The notes under the pieces are model-generated. The model was not told where the DNA came from, searched no databases, and saw nothing but the letters and a program-made list of their open reading frames with translations. Below are positions 55,203 through 63,838 of a stretch of DNA of 64,000 nucleotides, in pieces (the stretch's first letter is position 1; every line of letters starts with the position of its first letter). The translations under genes were made by a program, and so were the position numbers. The stretch is taken from contig NZ_JARXYJ010000003.1 of NCBI RefSeq assembly GCF_029894425.1, positions 1-64,000 on the forward strand, read 5' to 3'. Source of the DNA: Streptomyces sp. SAI-127. GTDB taxonomy: Bacteria; Actinomycetota; Actinomycetes; Streptomycetales; Streptomycetaceae.

Positions 55203-55991
55203 TCAGACGGTCGGGACGGTGCCGCCGTCGATCACGTACTCGGCTCCTACGATTGCCGAGGCGCGGTCCGAGACCAGGAAGCCGACCAGGTCCGCGATTT
55301 CCTCGGTGTTCGCGAATCGTCCCAGGGGTACTCCTCCGAGGGAGTCGTAGATGGTCTGCTTGGCTGCTTCACGGGTGAGTCCGTTGCCCTCGGCGATCCG
55401 GTCCACGAATCTTTCGTAGGCTTCGGTCTCGATTCCGCCGGGGCTGATTGCGTTGACCCGTACGCCGCGCGGCGCGAGCTCATTGGCAAGTCCCTTGCTG
55501 TATGTGCGCAGCGCGGCCTTCGCTGCTGCGTAAGCCAAGGACGCGTCGTGCTGGGGGAGCTCACGCTGGATCGAGGTGAAGTGCAGCACCACGCCCGACC
55601 CAGACCCGATCATTGCCGGGAGAAGAGCTCGATCCAGCCGCACCGCTCCCAGGAGGTTGAGGTTCAGCTCGGTGAGCCACTGGTCATCGGTGATGACCGC
55701 GAATCCACCAGACGGCGTCGACGCCCCTCCGACGACGTGCACCAAGATGTCGAGTGTGCCGCCGGCCTCTGCGATTCGAGCGGCCACGGCGTTGGTGCCT
55801 TCTGTCGTCAACAGGTCCGCTTCGATGAATCGGTCAGGGTGCTCGTACCCGTCGGGCATCGTGCGCGCCGTCGCGTACACGTCGGCACCCATCTCTCGCA
55901 GTCTCTCTACGACGGCCTTGCCCGAGCCCTTCGAACCGCCCGTGACCAGCGCCCGGCGACCGTCGAGACGATCGCGATCTGAACTCGACAT
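55203..55991 (-). CDS. Short-chain dehydrogenase/reductase
   Basis: 262 residues, classical SDR. The cofactor motif is [18 protein letters not shown]. The catalytic set is Ser in [10 protein letters not shown], Tyr and Lys in [17 protein letters not shown], and PGGIETEA follows. The C-terminus [13 protein letters not shown] is typical. The glycine motif suggests NADP(H). GGAGAGAAGA precedes the ATG. It is the second gene of the run starting with the NTF2-like protein. Substrate unknown. Confidence 0.92.
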   Translation of the reverse strand: MSSSDRDRLDGRRALVTGGSKGSGKAVVERLREMGADVYATARTMPDGYEHPDRFIEADLLTTEGTNAVAARIAEAGGTLDILVHVVGGASTPSGGFAVITDDQWLTELNLNLLGAVRLDRALLPAMIGSGSGVVLHFTSIQRELPQHDASLAYAAAKAALRTYSKGLANELAPRGVRVNAISPGGIETEAYERFVDRIAEGNGLTREAAKQTIYDSLGGVPLGRFANTEEIADLVGFLVSDRASAIVGAEYVIDGGTVPTV

Positions 55992-56029
55992 TCTTCTCTC
56001 CACTGAAGATCGAGGTAGCGCGGGTTCCG

Positions 56030-56392
56030 TCAGGCCGGGTGGTTGGCGATGACGAGTTCGGCGACGAGGTCATCCCGCAGCGCGAACCGGTAGTCGAGCT
56101 CGGCGACGCCACCCGGGAAGGTGCCCTCGAGCCGCACGGTTACCACCCAGTGGGCGTCATCGACGCGCCGAGCGCCGATCTGCTCGGTCGTGTACTCGAA
56201 CTCGGACCCGGCGTCCCGCAGGAACGCGTGGGCCTCCTCTCGGCCGCGGAAGGTCTCGCCCTGGTCGACGACCACCGCATCCTCGGCGAGGAACGACGAG
56301 GCGGTGTCGGCGTCGCGGACGACGTGGGCGGCGAAGAACTCGCGCACGGTGGTCGGGAGCAGATCGGACGGGAGATCGGTGTGCTGTGTCAT
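56030..56392 (-). CDS. NTF2-like / SnoaL-type protein
   Basis: A 120-residue protein with the cone-shaped NTF2 pattern: [60 protein letters not shown], and [19 protein letters not shown]. Such proteins bind or isomerise small ligands. It is 38 bases upstream of the SDR and probably shares its transcript, under control of the divergent MerR protein. Confidence 0.85.
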   Translation of the reverse strand: MTQHTDLPSDLLPTTVREFFAAHVVRDADTASSFLAEDAVVVDQGETFRGREEAHAFLRDAGSEFEYTTEQIGARRVDDAHWVVTVRLEGTFPGGVAELDYRFALRDDLVAELVIANHPA

Positions 56393-56432
56393 GAGCCCAC
56401 CGTGTGACCTCACGGCGCGGGAGGGTCAAGCC

Positions 56433-56464
56433 GTGGACTCTCCCCCAGGGGGAGCGTTCAGAAT
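56433..56464. promoter_or_regulatory. MerR-type promoter/operator
   Basis: The perfect 15-base palindrome CTCCCCCAGGGGGAG (56440-56454) lies between GTGGAC and CAGAAT, giving a ~20-base spacer, the overlong spacing typical of MerR-activated promoters. It is just before the merR-like GTG and also faces the NTF2-SDR cluster. Confidence 0.7.
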
Positions 56465-56470
56465 GAGGGG

Positions 56471-57265
56471 GTGCTGACCATCGGGGAGTTCTCGCGGCTG
56501 ACCCACTTGAGCGTGCGGACACTGCGTCGGTATCACGAGGCGGCGTTGCTGGAACCTGCCGTGGTGGACGAGACCACCGGTTACCGCTACTACGGCGTCG
56601 ACCAAATCCCGACCGCGCAGGTCATCCACCGGCTCCGGGAGCTCGACGTCCCCCTGAGCGATGTGCAGCGGATCCTGCGGACCCCCGACCCCGGTGTCCG
56701 GGCGGCCCTGGTCGCGGACCACCTGCAACGCCTTGAGGACGTGCTCGACCGCACCCGGGCCGCGGTCGTGTCGCTGCGCCGCCTGCTCCGGCCCGACCCC
56801 GCGCCGATCGACGTCGAGCTGCGTGCGGAGCCCGCCCGGACGGTCGCGGCGGTGGAGGCCGTGGTCGGGCATCGCGACGTCGCGACCTGGTACGCAGGCG
56901 CGATGGCCGAATTGGAGGCGGCCGTCGGCGGCGCCGTGACCGGACCGCCGGGCGGCAGCTACGACAACGCCCTTTTCGAGCAGGAGCGCGGTCACGCGGT
57001 CGTCTACCTGCCGACCGCTGCGCCACCTCGCACCGGACGCGTGCACCCCATGATTCTGCCGGCCGCGGAACTGGCCGTCACCACCCATGTCGGCGAGCAC
57101 GACGGCATCGAGGTCACGTACGGCGAACTCGGGACCTGGGTGGTGGAGAATGCGATGTCGGTGGCCGGGCCGGTGCGGGAGGTCTACGTTGTCGGCCCTC
57201 GCGACACAAGCGATCCCGCTGCGTGGCGCACCGAGATCGGCTGGCCGGTCTTTCGTGTCACCTGA
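56471..57265 (+). CDS. MerR family regulator with GyrI-like effector domain
   Basis: 264 residues. The N-terminal HTH (LTIGEFSRLTHLSVRTLRRY, TGYRYYGVDQIPTAQVIHRL) is followed by a coiled dimer helix and a ~150-residue GyrI-like ligand domain (YDNALFEQERGHAVVYLPTA, TYGELGTWVVENAMSVAGPV). It resembles the multidrug sensors BltR and BmrR. A MerR-type palindrome lies directly upstream, so autoregulation and control of the divergent NTF2-SDR genes are likely. Confidence 0.9.
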   Translation: MLTIGEFSRLTHLSVRTLRRYHEAALLEPAVVDETTGYRYYGVDQIPTAQVIHRLRELDVPLSDVQRILRTPDPGVRAALVADHLQRLEDVLDRTRAAVVSLRRLLRPDPAPIDVELRAEPARTVAAVEAVVGHRDVATWYAGAMAELEAAVGGAVTGPPGGSYDNALFEQERGHAVVYLPTAAPPRTGRVHPMILPAAELAVTTHVGEHDGIEVTYGELGTWVVENAMSVAGPVREVYVVGPRDTSDPAAWRTEIGWPVFRVT

Positions 57266-57434
57266 AGCGGTCAGTGCGGTGCGGAGTCTTGGAACGACGG
57301 GGCGCACGCCTTAAGGCCTCGCGTTTTCACGGGTTGGGGCGCCGAGGCTTGATCAAATAAGCAGAGAGCGCTGACCTGCAACGATGGGACTTGTCTAGGG
57401 TCCTGTTGGCTGCACGGAAAGAAGCACTCTGCAG

Positions 57435-58155
57435 GTGAAGAAGCGTATCGGGTCGTACCCGCGTGTCCGCATCGAGGGCGGCGGCCGGACGGTGGTCTCG
57501 CAGTCCGGGGGCGTGCTGCTGGTCGAGACCGTACGCAAGGCCGGCTTGGACACCGCGATATCAGCGGCGCTGACGCCGTGGCGGAAGCCTCCTGCCGTGC
57601 ACGATCCGGGCAAGATGCTGCTGGACGTGGCCCTGGCGGTCGCGCTGGGCGGGGACTGCCCTCGCGGATGTCGCCATGCTGCGGGCCGAGCCGGCCGTGT
57701 TCGGGCCGGTGGCCTCCGACCCGACGGTCTCCCGCCTCATCGACACCCTCGCAGTCTCCGGGAAGAACGCCCTGCGGGCCATTCGTGCCGGGCGGGCTGA
57801 AGTACGCCGACGTGTCTGGCGGTTGGCCGACCGGAAAGCGCCTGATGCGGGCGGGACGGTGACCGTGGACCTGGACGGGGTGCTGGTGATCGCACACTCG
57901 GACGAGGAGGACGCCGCGCCCACGTGGAAGCGAACCTACGGCCACCACCCGCTGATGGGGTTCGTCGACCACGGCCCGGGCGGCACGGGTGAACCGGTCG
58001 CGGTCGTGCTCAGACCAGGCAACGCGGGATCGAACACGGCCATCGACCACATCAGCGCCGCTCAACTGGCCGTGGCCCAGCTGCCGAAGAAGTACCGGCG
58101 CGGGCGCCGGACGGCTCGTACTCCTGCCCAACCCCGGCTGACCAGCAACTCTTGA
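57435..58155 (+). pseudogene. IS1380 family transposase, frameshifted and truncated
   Basis: GGGVLLVETVRKAGLDTAIS with KMLLDVALAVALGGD opens it. After a frame change near 57655 come MLRAEPAVFGPVASDPTVSR and GTVTVDLDGVLVIAHSDEED followed by TWKRTYGHHPLMGFVDHG. This is the first half of an IS1380-type transposase with its first catalytic Asp. It breaks off after KKYRRGRRT, before the second Asp motif. Confidence 0.82.
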
Positions 58156-58514
58156 CCATCTCGCCGACAACATCACTCGCCCGGGCAGCGGAACCCGGCG
58201 CCCAGCCGACGTGACAGCCGGGCCGCCGGCCTGTCCACCGTCAGCACCGGAAAGTGAAAAAGGGTCCACCGACTCCGTCGCCAGGCCCTCGCGCTAGATC
58301 GAGATTAAACCAAATTTCACCCGTTTGGCTCAATAGTTGTGCCCGTATTTCTGATTCCCAGCAAGCTGAGACACGGGGTGTTCGATTCCATTCCAGCGGC
58401 TTGGCTCAAGAAACCAGCCGCTGCTCCGGCTCCGTCGGTGAAGGGCCCCGCAGTGGTCACCTGTGCGGCGGGCTCCCAGCCGAAGGACTGGTCGAGCGTG
58501 TAACGGAGGCCGTT
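58156..58514. other. No gene recognised
   Basis: Follows the broken IS1380 gene. An AT-richer stretch near 58295-58350 probably contains the promoter of the lipoprotein gene; nothing else stands out. Confidence 0.4.
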
Positions 58515-59147
58515 ATGTCTGATAGGAGCGGGACGAGCAGATCGACTCTCGGGACGGTCGTTGCGCTTACTGTTCTGCTCGCGGTCGGCGGCTGCGGGGG
58601 AGGCAGTGATTCCTCACGCGAGGCCGCGACATCCCTGGACGCCGAGCCGGTAGGAGCCGCCACGCTCTTCCCGGGAAGCGAGCAGGAAGAGGGGCAGGAT
58701 ATCGATATCCCGCAGACCGCCGTCGGTGAGCCCGCGGCCAGGGAAGTGGAGATCCGCAATAACTCGGATGAACCGATGACGGTAAACGACGTGTCGGCGA
58801 GCGGATTCGAGGTGTCCGATGACACCTGTACCGGTGAGACGGTCGATCCCGGAGATTCCTGCACGTTCCAACTGCTCGGATCGTCAGACGATGGAGGAAC
58901 GGCAACGGGAAGCCTGACGGTCGAGACCGACCAGGGATCCGTCAGCTCGAGCCTGTCGGCAACATCCGTTGACGAGGACGGGAGCCCGTCGCCCGATGAG
59001 ACCGCCACGCCCACACCCACCGAACCGCCTTCGGAGAATGATGAGACCGAAATCACTCCGACTGAGACACCACAAACCCCGGACGAGCCGGACGACACTC
59101 CTGATGACACAGAGGACTTCCAAACGGACTCCCCCGCGGTGCCGTAG
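58515..59147 (+). CDS. Secreted lipoprotein with Ig-like (choice-of-anchor D type) domain
   Basis: 210 residues. The signal peptide TVVALTVLLAVGGC ends in a lipobox (AVGGC). The folded part VEIRNNSDEPMTVNDVSASG with DTCTGETVDPGDSCTFQLLG is an immunoglobulin-like domain of the choice-of-anchor D / ASPM-SPD-2-Hydin kind with two cysteines. The last ~60 residues are a Pro/Thr/Asp/Glu tail, a wall-spanning type linker. GGAGG precedes the ATG. Confidence 0.8.
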   Translation: MSDRSGTSRSTLGTVVALTVLLAVGGCGGGSDSSREAATSLDAEPVGAATLFPGSEQEEGQDIDIPQTAVGEPAAREVEIRNNSDEPMTVNDVSASGFEVSDDTCTGETVDPGDSCTFQLLGSSDDGGTATGSLTVETDQGSVSSSLSATSVDEDGSPSPDETATPTPTEPPSENDETEITPTETPQTPDEPDDTPDDTEDFQTDSPAVP

Positions 59148-59174
59148 GAGGACTGCCGGCGCCGCCGGCACAGG

Positions 59175-60080
59175 TTACCGAACCACCCCACGCCATGTGC
59201 CGACGACCTCCACGCGGACGTTGTCGTCGTCGCGCAGGACCAGGACGACGTCGACATCTCTCGGTCGCTTGTGCGGCACCAGAAAATATCGGGTTCTCGA
59301 CTTGGCAAGAATGCGAAACCCGGCACACCGGAACTGATACGGCTGATGCGCCCGGCCACGGTCCTCACAGGTGATGGACGGGGCCGAGGCGTGGATCGGC
59401 GTGCGCGAATGGACCAGCACACGCGTGGTTCCCTGGTAGCCGTTCTCGGCGTCGTGCTGGGCGCGGGACACCCCCGCCCCATACGCATAGCGGGCCATAG
59501 CGAAGAAGAGGATCATCGCAACCGCTGCCAGCAGCAGTCCTTGTGCGGCATTCCAGTGCCGCTGCCTCCGATACTCAGGGCCCCGCCGCAGATACAGCGC
59601 GAACAGCAGCATGAGGATGCCGACGGCCACCACTACTGGGGGAAGCAAGTCGCGAAGCCAGAAGCTGGGGAGCCCCCGCAGCACTCCACGTTGCCACCAG
59701 AGCGGCTCCAACAGGACCGGAAAGCTGATCAGGAGCAGTACGGCACCCACAGAGGAAACCGCGCCGGCTGCCAGCCTCCTTTGCCTGTCCGACGCCTGCT
59801 CCGCCAGCCGTCGCTCCATCGCGCGGAAGAACAGCACCCCCACGAGGCCCACGACAAGCAGGACCCACAGGGGAAAGAACAGTGCGGTGGGGCTGTCGAG
59901 CAGGTAATCCTGCGGAGTGAGCTCCAAGTCGCGCATCGGGATGCCGAAGTAGGAGTAGTAGGCACTCCGATACCTGTTCCCCAAGTAGTACAGCAGTCCG
60001 ATCACGACCGAGCCTGGGGTCACGACATAGGCAGCCCTCTCAAAAAAGGACTTCTTCCCCGGCTCCGTCTCCTGCTCCAT
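59175..60080 (-). CDS. Multi-pass membrane protein, hypothetical
   Basis: 301 residues with about five membrane segments, among them VTPGSVVIGLLYYLGNRY, LFFPLWVLLVVGLVGVLFF, AVSSVGAVLLLISFPVLL and LLLAAVAMILFFAMARY. The C-terminal ~90 residues lie outside or inside as a small domain with two cysteines. I recall similar streptomycete proteins opening with YYSYFGIPMRDLELTPQDYL, role unknown. Convergent with the lipoprotein gene. Confidence 0.7.
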   Translation of the reverse strand: MEQETEPGKKSFFERAAYVVTPGSVVIGLLYYLGNRYRSAYYSYFGIPMRDLELTPQDYLLDSPTALFFPLWVLLVVGLVGVLFFRAMERRLAEQASDRQRRLAAGAVSSVGAVLLLISFPVLLEPLWWQRGVLRGLPSFWLRDLLPPVVVAVGILMLLFALYLRRGPEYRRQRHWNAAQGLLLAAVAMILFFAMARYAYGAGVSRAQHDAENGYQGTTRVLVHSRTPIHASAPSITCEDRGRAHQPYQFRCAGFRILAKSRTRYFLVPHKRPRDVDVVLVLRDDDNVRVEVVGTWRGVVR

Positions 60081-60264
60081 AAGTCGTCAACCTCCAACAT
60101 TCGGCCGTTTGAAAGCTAAGCGCCAGCCGTCACCACAACGGGTTATGACACGCACCGTGCGACGGGACTGTAGGACGTTCGGTGTAACTCCCGGTCATGG
60201 AATATGCACCGATGACCAGTGAGAACGTAGCCAGCTCTGAGCTGTCGGGCCTGCGAAGACTCTT

Positions 60265-60550
60265 CCGGCGAAAGAGTGGACGACCAGTTGATCGACGAGC
60301 TGGTGGGCCGGGCCCAGGCCGAGGGGGGACTGGGACAAGATCGTCCGTTTACACGGCCCCCACCGAAGAAGCCGCCCGGGACCGGTTCGCCGAGTTCGCC
60401 GATGCGTGGGGCCGAAAGTATCCGGCGATCGTGAAGCTGTGGGAGAACGCCTGGGGGAGCTCACCCCCCTTTTCTGCGCTTCGACACCGAGATCCGCCGC
60501 ATCGTCTGCACCACCAATGCGATCGCGTAGGTCAACGCCCGCATTTGCGG
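60265..60550 (+). pseudogene. IS256 family transposase remnant with internal deletion
   Basis: DDQLIDELVGRAQAEGGLG is the usual N-terminus. It runs directly into the C-terminal part DRFAEFADAWGRKYPAIVKL then WENAWG, followed in another frame by FDTEIRRIVCTTNAIA and an in-frame TAG. The whole middle, including most catalytic residues, is deleted. Confidence 0.8.
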
Positions 60551-60581
60551 GAACCGCGGATTCGCCGGCCGCCCAGCCTTT

Positions 60582-61073
60582 TCAGTGCCCGGACGCCGCG
60601 ATGCCGCGCCGGCCAGGGGTGGCGGGACGCGCCGCTCCTGCACCTGGAACTTCGACAGGCTGCGGGGCGTCTGTCGTCTCCAGCTCGGACGCGCCCGGTG
60701 CGGCGACCGCCGTCGGCACCGGCGCGGCAGCCGAGACGGCACCGGGGGCCGGATACTTCGCCGCCCACCCGTTGAGTAGCCCCTGGTGGGCATCAAGGCG
60801 CGGCGACTTCGGCTCGCTCCGGCCGTTCTCCCAGTTCTTCACCGACTGGGTCGTCGTCTTCAATGCGGTAGCGAGGCGGGACTGGGTGATGCCGGCAGCC
60901 AGACGCAGCCGGGCCCGCTCCGCCGGAGGCGGCAGGTGCGGCTCCTCATTCAACAGAGCGTCGACGGACGCGAACAGCTCTTTCTGAGCCGTGTGGACGG
61001 CCGGGCGGCGGCCTCCCACGTCATGGCACTCGGAGCAGCGTAGGCACGGACCTGCAGTCTCTGGTCCACCCAA
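60582..61073 (-). CDS. Helix-turn-helix protein resembling the N-terminus of Tap
   Basis: About 130-160 residues. KELFASVDALLNEEPHLPP then ERARLRLAAGITQSRLATAL and TTTQSVKNWENGRSEP form an XRE-type HTH. It closely resembles the N-terminal domain of streptomycete telomere-associated (Tap-like) proteins as I remember them. The tail is Ala/Pro-rich and ends next to the IS256 remnant, so the protein is probably truncated. The start is uncertain; the first ~25 residues look non-homologous. Confidence 0.6.
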   Translation of the reverse strand: MGGPETAGPCLRCSECHDVGGRRPAVHTAQKELFASVDALLNEEPHLPPPAERARLRLAAGITQSRLATALKTTTQSVKNWENGRSEPKSPRLDAHQGLLNGWAAKYPAPGAVSAAAPVPTAVAAPGASELETTDAPQPVEVPGAGAARPATPGRRGIAASGH

Positions 61074-61365
61074 CAGGCCGAAACGGCCCCCCAGTTGCGT
61101 CCACTGGCGGGCCGCCGTGAACTGCCGGGGCGCTACTGCGGGACGGCGGGTTCGTGACTACATCCTCGACGGCACCCCTGCCCCCCGCAGCTATCGGCGA
61201 CAGCGCGAGCGCCACTGCGCTGCAGGCGGCAATGACGCCGACAGCCACCTTCTCGAGCTGGAAGCCCACGAGGTGGAGGGGCACTGCCCCGAGCCGGTGA
61301 TGCCGGCCAAGCGGAGCCGACCGCTACCGCCAGCCAGGAGATACCGGTTGATGCTACTGACTTAC

Positions 61366-61390
61366 GCCACCGCGAAATGGTGGCTAGTCT
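61366..61390 (+). promoter_or_regulatory. Promoter and operator of the toxin-antitoxin operon
   Basis: GCCACC and GGTGGC (61366-61371, 61379-61384) form a perfect inverted repeat that immediately precedes a TAGTCT -10 hexamer; the antitoxin ATG follows six bases later. Binding of the antitoxin here would block transcription. Confidence 0.6.
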
Positions 61391-61396
61391 GAGGTC

Positions 61397-61594
61397 ATGC
61401 CTGTCACCACGATGACCCTGCGGATCCCCGATGAGCTGGCTCCCTCCATCAAGGCGGCTGCCTCGGAGGCCGGCCTGAGCGTGAACCAGTACGTCGTGCG
61501 CGCCGCTCGCCGTGCCGCCACCCTCGACGCCGCGCACCAGCTCGCCGCGCTGGGTCTCGGCGACGACTTGGCGGGCGAGGGAGACACTCTGTGA
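61397..61594 (+). CDS. Ribbon-helix-helix antitoxin
   Basis: A 65-residue RHH/CopG-type protein: TTMTLRIPDELAPSIKAAAS is the strand and first helix, LSVNQYVVRAARRAATLDAA the second helix. The C-terminal tail is acidic and would wrap the toxin. Its stop overlaps the GTG of the toxin gene, so the two are coupled as a type II module. Confidence 0.88.
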   Translation: MPVTTMTLRIPDELAPSIKAAASEAGLSVNQYVVRAARRAATLDAAHQLAALGLGDDLAGEGDTL

Positions 61595-61887
61595 GACGTG
61601 GAGAGATCTGGACCCTCGGCGATGGACGCAATGTCCTGATCGTCTCCCTGACCGGCTTGGAAGAGGCCTACGGTGCGGTGGTCACGATCGTGCTGCATCC
61701 CTCCGGCCGCTACCCCGATACGGCCATGTCGGTCGTGATCGGAGACCCGATCCCGTGCACCGCGGTCGCCGTCAACCTCCAGCAGCTGCGGGTGACCCGC
61801 TTCGACGGCGCGAAACTCCTCGGTGAAGTCGACCCCACCGCGATGGCCCGCGTCGACCAGGCGCTGCGCGCCGCCCTGGACCTGTAG
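61591..61887 (+). CDS. MazF/PemK-type toxin (endoribonuclease)
   Basis: A 98-residue protein. MRRGEIWTLGDGRNVLIVSL is the first strand and the active-site arginine region of the MazF fold; AVAVNLQQLRVTRFDGAKLL carries the later core. Slightly divergent but complete in length. It should cleave RNA when the antitoxin is lost. A remnant of a close relative lies at 22535. Confidence 0.82.
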   Translation: MRRGEIWTLGDGRNVLIVSLTGLEEAYGAVVTIVLHPSGRYPDTAMSVVIGDPIPCTAVAVNLQQLRVTRFDGAKLLGEVDPTAMARVDQALRAALDL

Positions 61888-62479
61888 CCGCCCCCACCAG
61901 AGAAGAGAGAGGCTGCGGCCCAGAGCGCCGCAGCCGTGCATAGAACTCGCAACACGATCATGCGCCCCAGACCCAGGAGTCGTCCGTGGTGGAGCATGGG
62001 AGAGTGGCCCTGGATCGCGGGCGATGACCTGTGGGGGGAAGAGGGGCGAGGTGCGCGGCGCGCTCCCTCCAGGCTGGCCGTTCCGAGGAGGGAGTGTCCT
62101 GCCAGGGCGCATGCAGTCTGATCAAGGTCAAGCCGGTGGGCGGCCGGCCCCATCTGGCGCCGCTGATCGCGCGTAGGACCTGCTGGCAGGCAGCGTCGTC
62201 CGCCGCCCATGCCGCGTCGCGGGCCTGCGCGGCCAGCGCCCGGGCCTGTTGCCGTTCGTCAATGCTTCCCATGGGTCCACCGTGCCCAGCCAGCCGACGG
62301 CCCCAACACCCGTACGTCGAACGAGAGTCCAGGCGGCATTCGTCTCGGTTTCGCCGCCGAGGGTGGCGACGGTGGGAGGCCGCCGCCAGCGATCCGGACA
62401 GCACACCGGCCGACCACCAGGCTCAGGGGCATGGGGGTCTACTGTCTGGCTTGTCAGTGCACCCGTCTAGATTCGCCGG
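61888..62479. other. Intergenic, doubtful minus-strand frame
   Basis: A minus-strand frame (61958-62272) starts MGSIDERQQARALAAQARDA and reads WAADDAACQQVLRAI, which is helical and plausible. It then turns into Arg/Pro-rich peptide, so it is at best a decayed small gene. The right end holds the methyltransferase promoter: TAGATT at 62468, seven bases before the GTG. Confidence 0.35.
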
Positions 62480-63148
62480 GTGACTGAGCCTTTCTATCTC
62501 GCCGCGGTCCGGGAGTCATGCGACACCGTCGCCGACGACTACGCCGCCCTCGTCAAGAACCCGTCTGAGCTGGACCCGTTGTCCCGCTCGATGCTGACCG
62601 CGTTCGCCGAACTGGTGCGGGCATCTGACCTAGGACCGGTCGCAGACCTGGGCTGCGGACCCGGAAAGGTGACGTCACACCTGGCCGGACTCGGGGTGTC
62701 TCCGGTCGGCATCGACGTGTCGCCGAGGATGATCGAACTGGCTCGAAGCGCCTACCCGGACCTGCGTTTCTCCGTGGGCTCCATGACCGCGCTGGAGATC
62801 GAGGACGACACGCTGGGCGGCATCCTTGCCTACTACTCCATCCACCACACGCCTCCCGAGCTGCTGCCGGCCGTGTTCGCCGAGTTCCACCGCACCCTGG
62901 CACTCGGTGGACATCTTCTCCTCGTAGGCCACGTTGGCGCCGGTGAGCACCGCCGTCCGACACACGCCTACGGCGACCATCCCGTGTCCTACGAGTCCTA
63001 TCGACTGCCCGCATATCAGCTCGCGGAGCTGCTGAAGCGGGCCGGGTTCACCATCACTGCTCAACTGGTCCAGGAGCCCGATGAAGCGCTGAAGTGGAAG
63101 ATCGCCAGTTTCATGGCCCAGAAGTCGACGACCGACGGCGCAGCATGA
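62480..63148 (+). CDS. Class I SAM-dependent methyltransferase
   Basis: 222 residues. The SAM-binding motif I is VADLGCGPGKVTSHLAGLG and the acidic loop VGIDVSPRMIELAR. Motif IV is GILAYYSIHHTPPE and the later part reads LALGGHLLLVGHVG. This is the UbiE/Methyltransf_11 type, acting on a small molecule. The GTG start follows a TAGATT -10 by seven bases, so the mRNA is probably leaderless. Substrate unknown. Confidence 0.9.
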   Translation: MTEPFYLAAVRESCDTVADDYAALVKNPSELDPLSRSMLTAFAELVRASDLGPVADLGCGPGKVTSHLAGLGVSPVGIDVSPRMIELARSAYPDLRFSVGSMTALEIEDDTLGGILAYYSIHHTPPELLPAVFAEFHRTLALGGHLLLVGHVGAGEHRRPTHAYGDHPVSYESYRLPAYQLAELLKRAGFTITAQLVQEPDEALKWKIASFMAQKSTTDGAA

Positions 63149-63510
63149 CTTCCTAGCCACGAGGGATGTCTGGACCGCGACCGCTACCGTCCGCGTCCTC
63201 GCGCGCGGTGCGGTGCGCACTCCTGGGTGACGGTGCGCACCACCGTGCGGGGAGTGCGCTGCATCGGGCACGACATATCGCGCCGCGCCGCGTGTGGGCG
63301 GTGCGCGGTTGTGCGGGCTGGTGAAGGCCGGGAATTCAGCCGGGACCACCGTGCGTACCTCGCTGGTCGGGCCGGCATCGGCACGCGGGAGCGGTGCCGG
63401 TGGCTGCAACCACTCAACAGCTTTGCAGAGGAGGTGCTCCTTCGAAAAGCGGCTCCTCGGGGAGGCCCGCCGTGCGCGGTCGGAGTTGGCGCACGCCAGG
63501 ACGCGCGGGC
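63149..63510. other. No gene recognised
   Basis: Downstream of the methyltransferase gene. Frames here are Arg/Ala/Gly-rich on both strands and none has a domain. No structured element was noted apart from the dispersed repeat that follows. Confidence 0.4.
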
Positions 63511-63596
63511 CTGTTACGCACTTTCGGGTGACGGGACGACGAGGGCTGGGGTGGCGTATTCCGTCGGTCGAAGGCGGGGGCCAAGGCGTATACGGG
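63511..63596. repeat. 86-bp dispersed repeat, copy 2
   Basis: Gap-free partner of 22816-22901. Here it lies ~240 bases upstream of a secreted-protein gene. AT-rich bases with TATAAA follow at about 63637. Confidence 0.65.
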
Positions 63597-63838
63597 TCGG
63601 TGATCTGGCGTGGCGTCAACTTGGTGCGTACGCCGTATAAATGGACGATGCATCCAAGAGTCACAGCAATATGGACGAAGAGTAACGGAGGGCGCATATC
63701 GCGTTCACAACCTGCACAGGGCGGTCATGGTGTGGGTGTGCGGCCGACCGGCCGCCACCCGCACACCGCACCAGCCCGTTCCGCCGCCCTGTCAGGGGCC
63801 GGGAACAGGGCGGGTGCTCGTACAGCCCTGGGGGCTTT

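Noticed and set aside
61021..61284. Small minus-strand frame with a signal-peptide-like start (KVAVGVIAACSAVALAL)
   Set aside because: Attractive hydrophobic segment, but it overlaps the HTH frame, has no clear ribosome binding site and its remainder looks random. Possible but unsupported.
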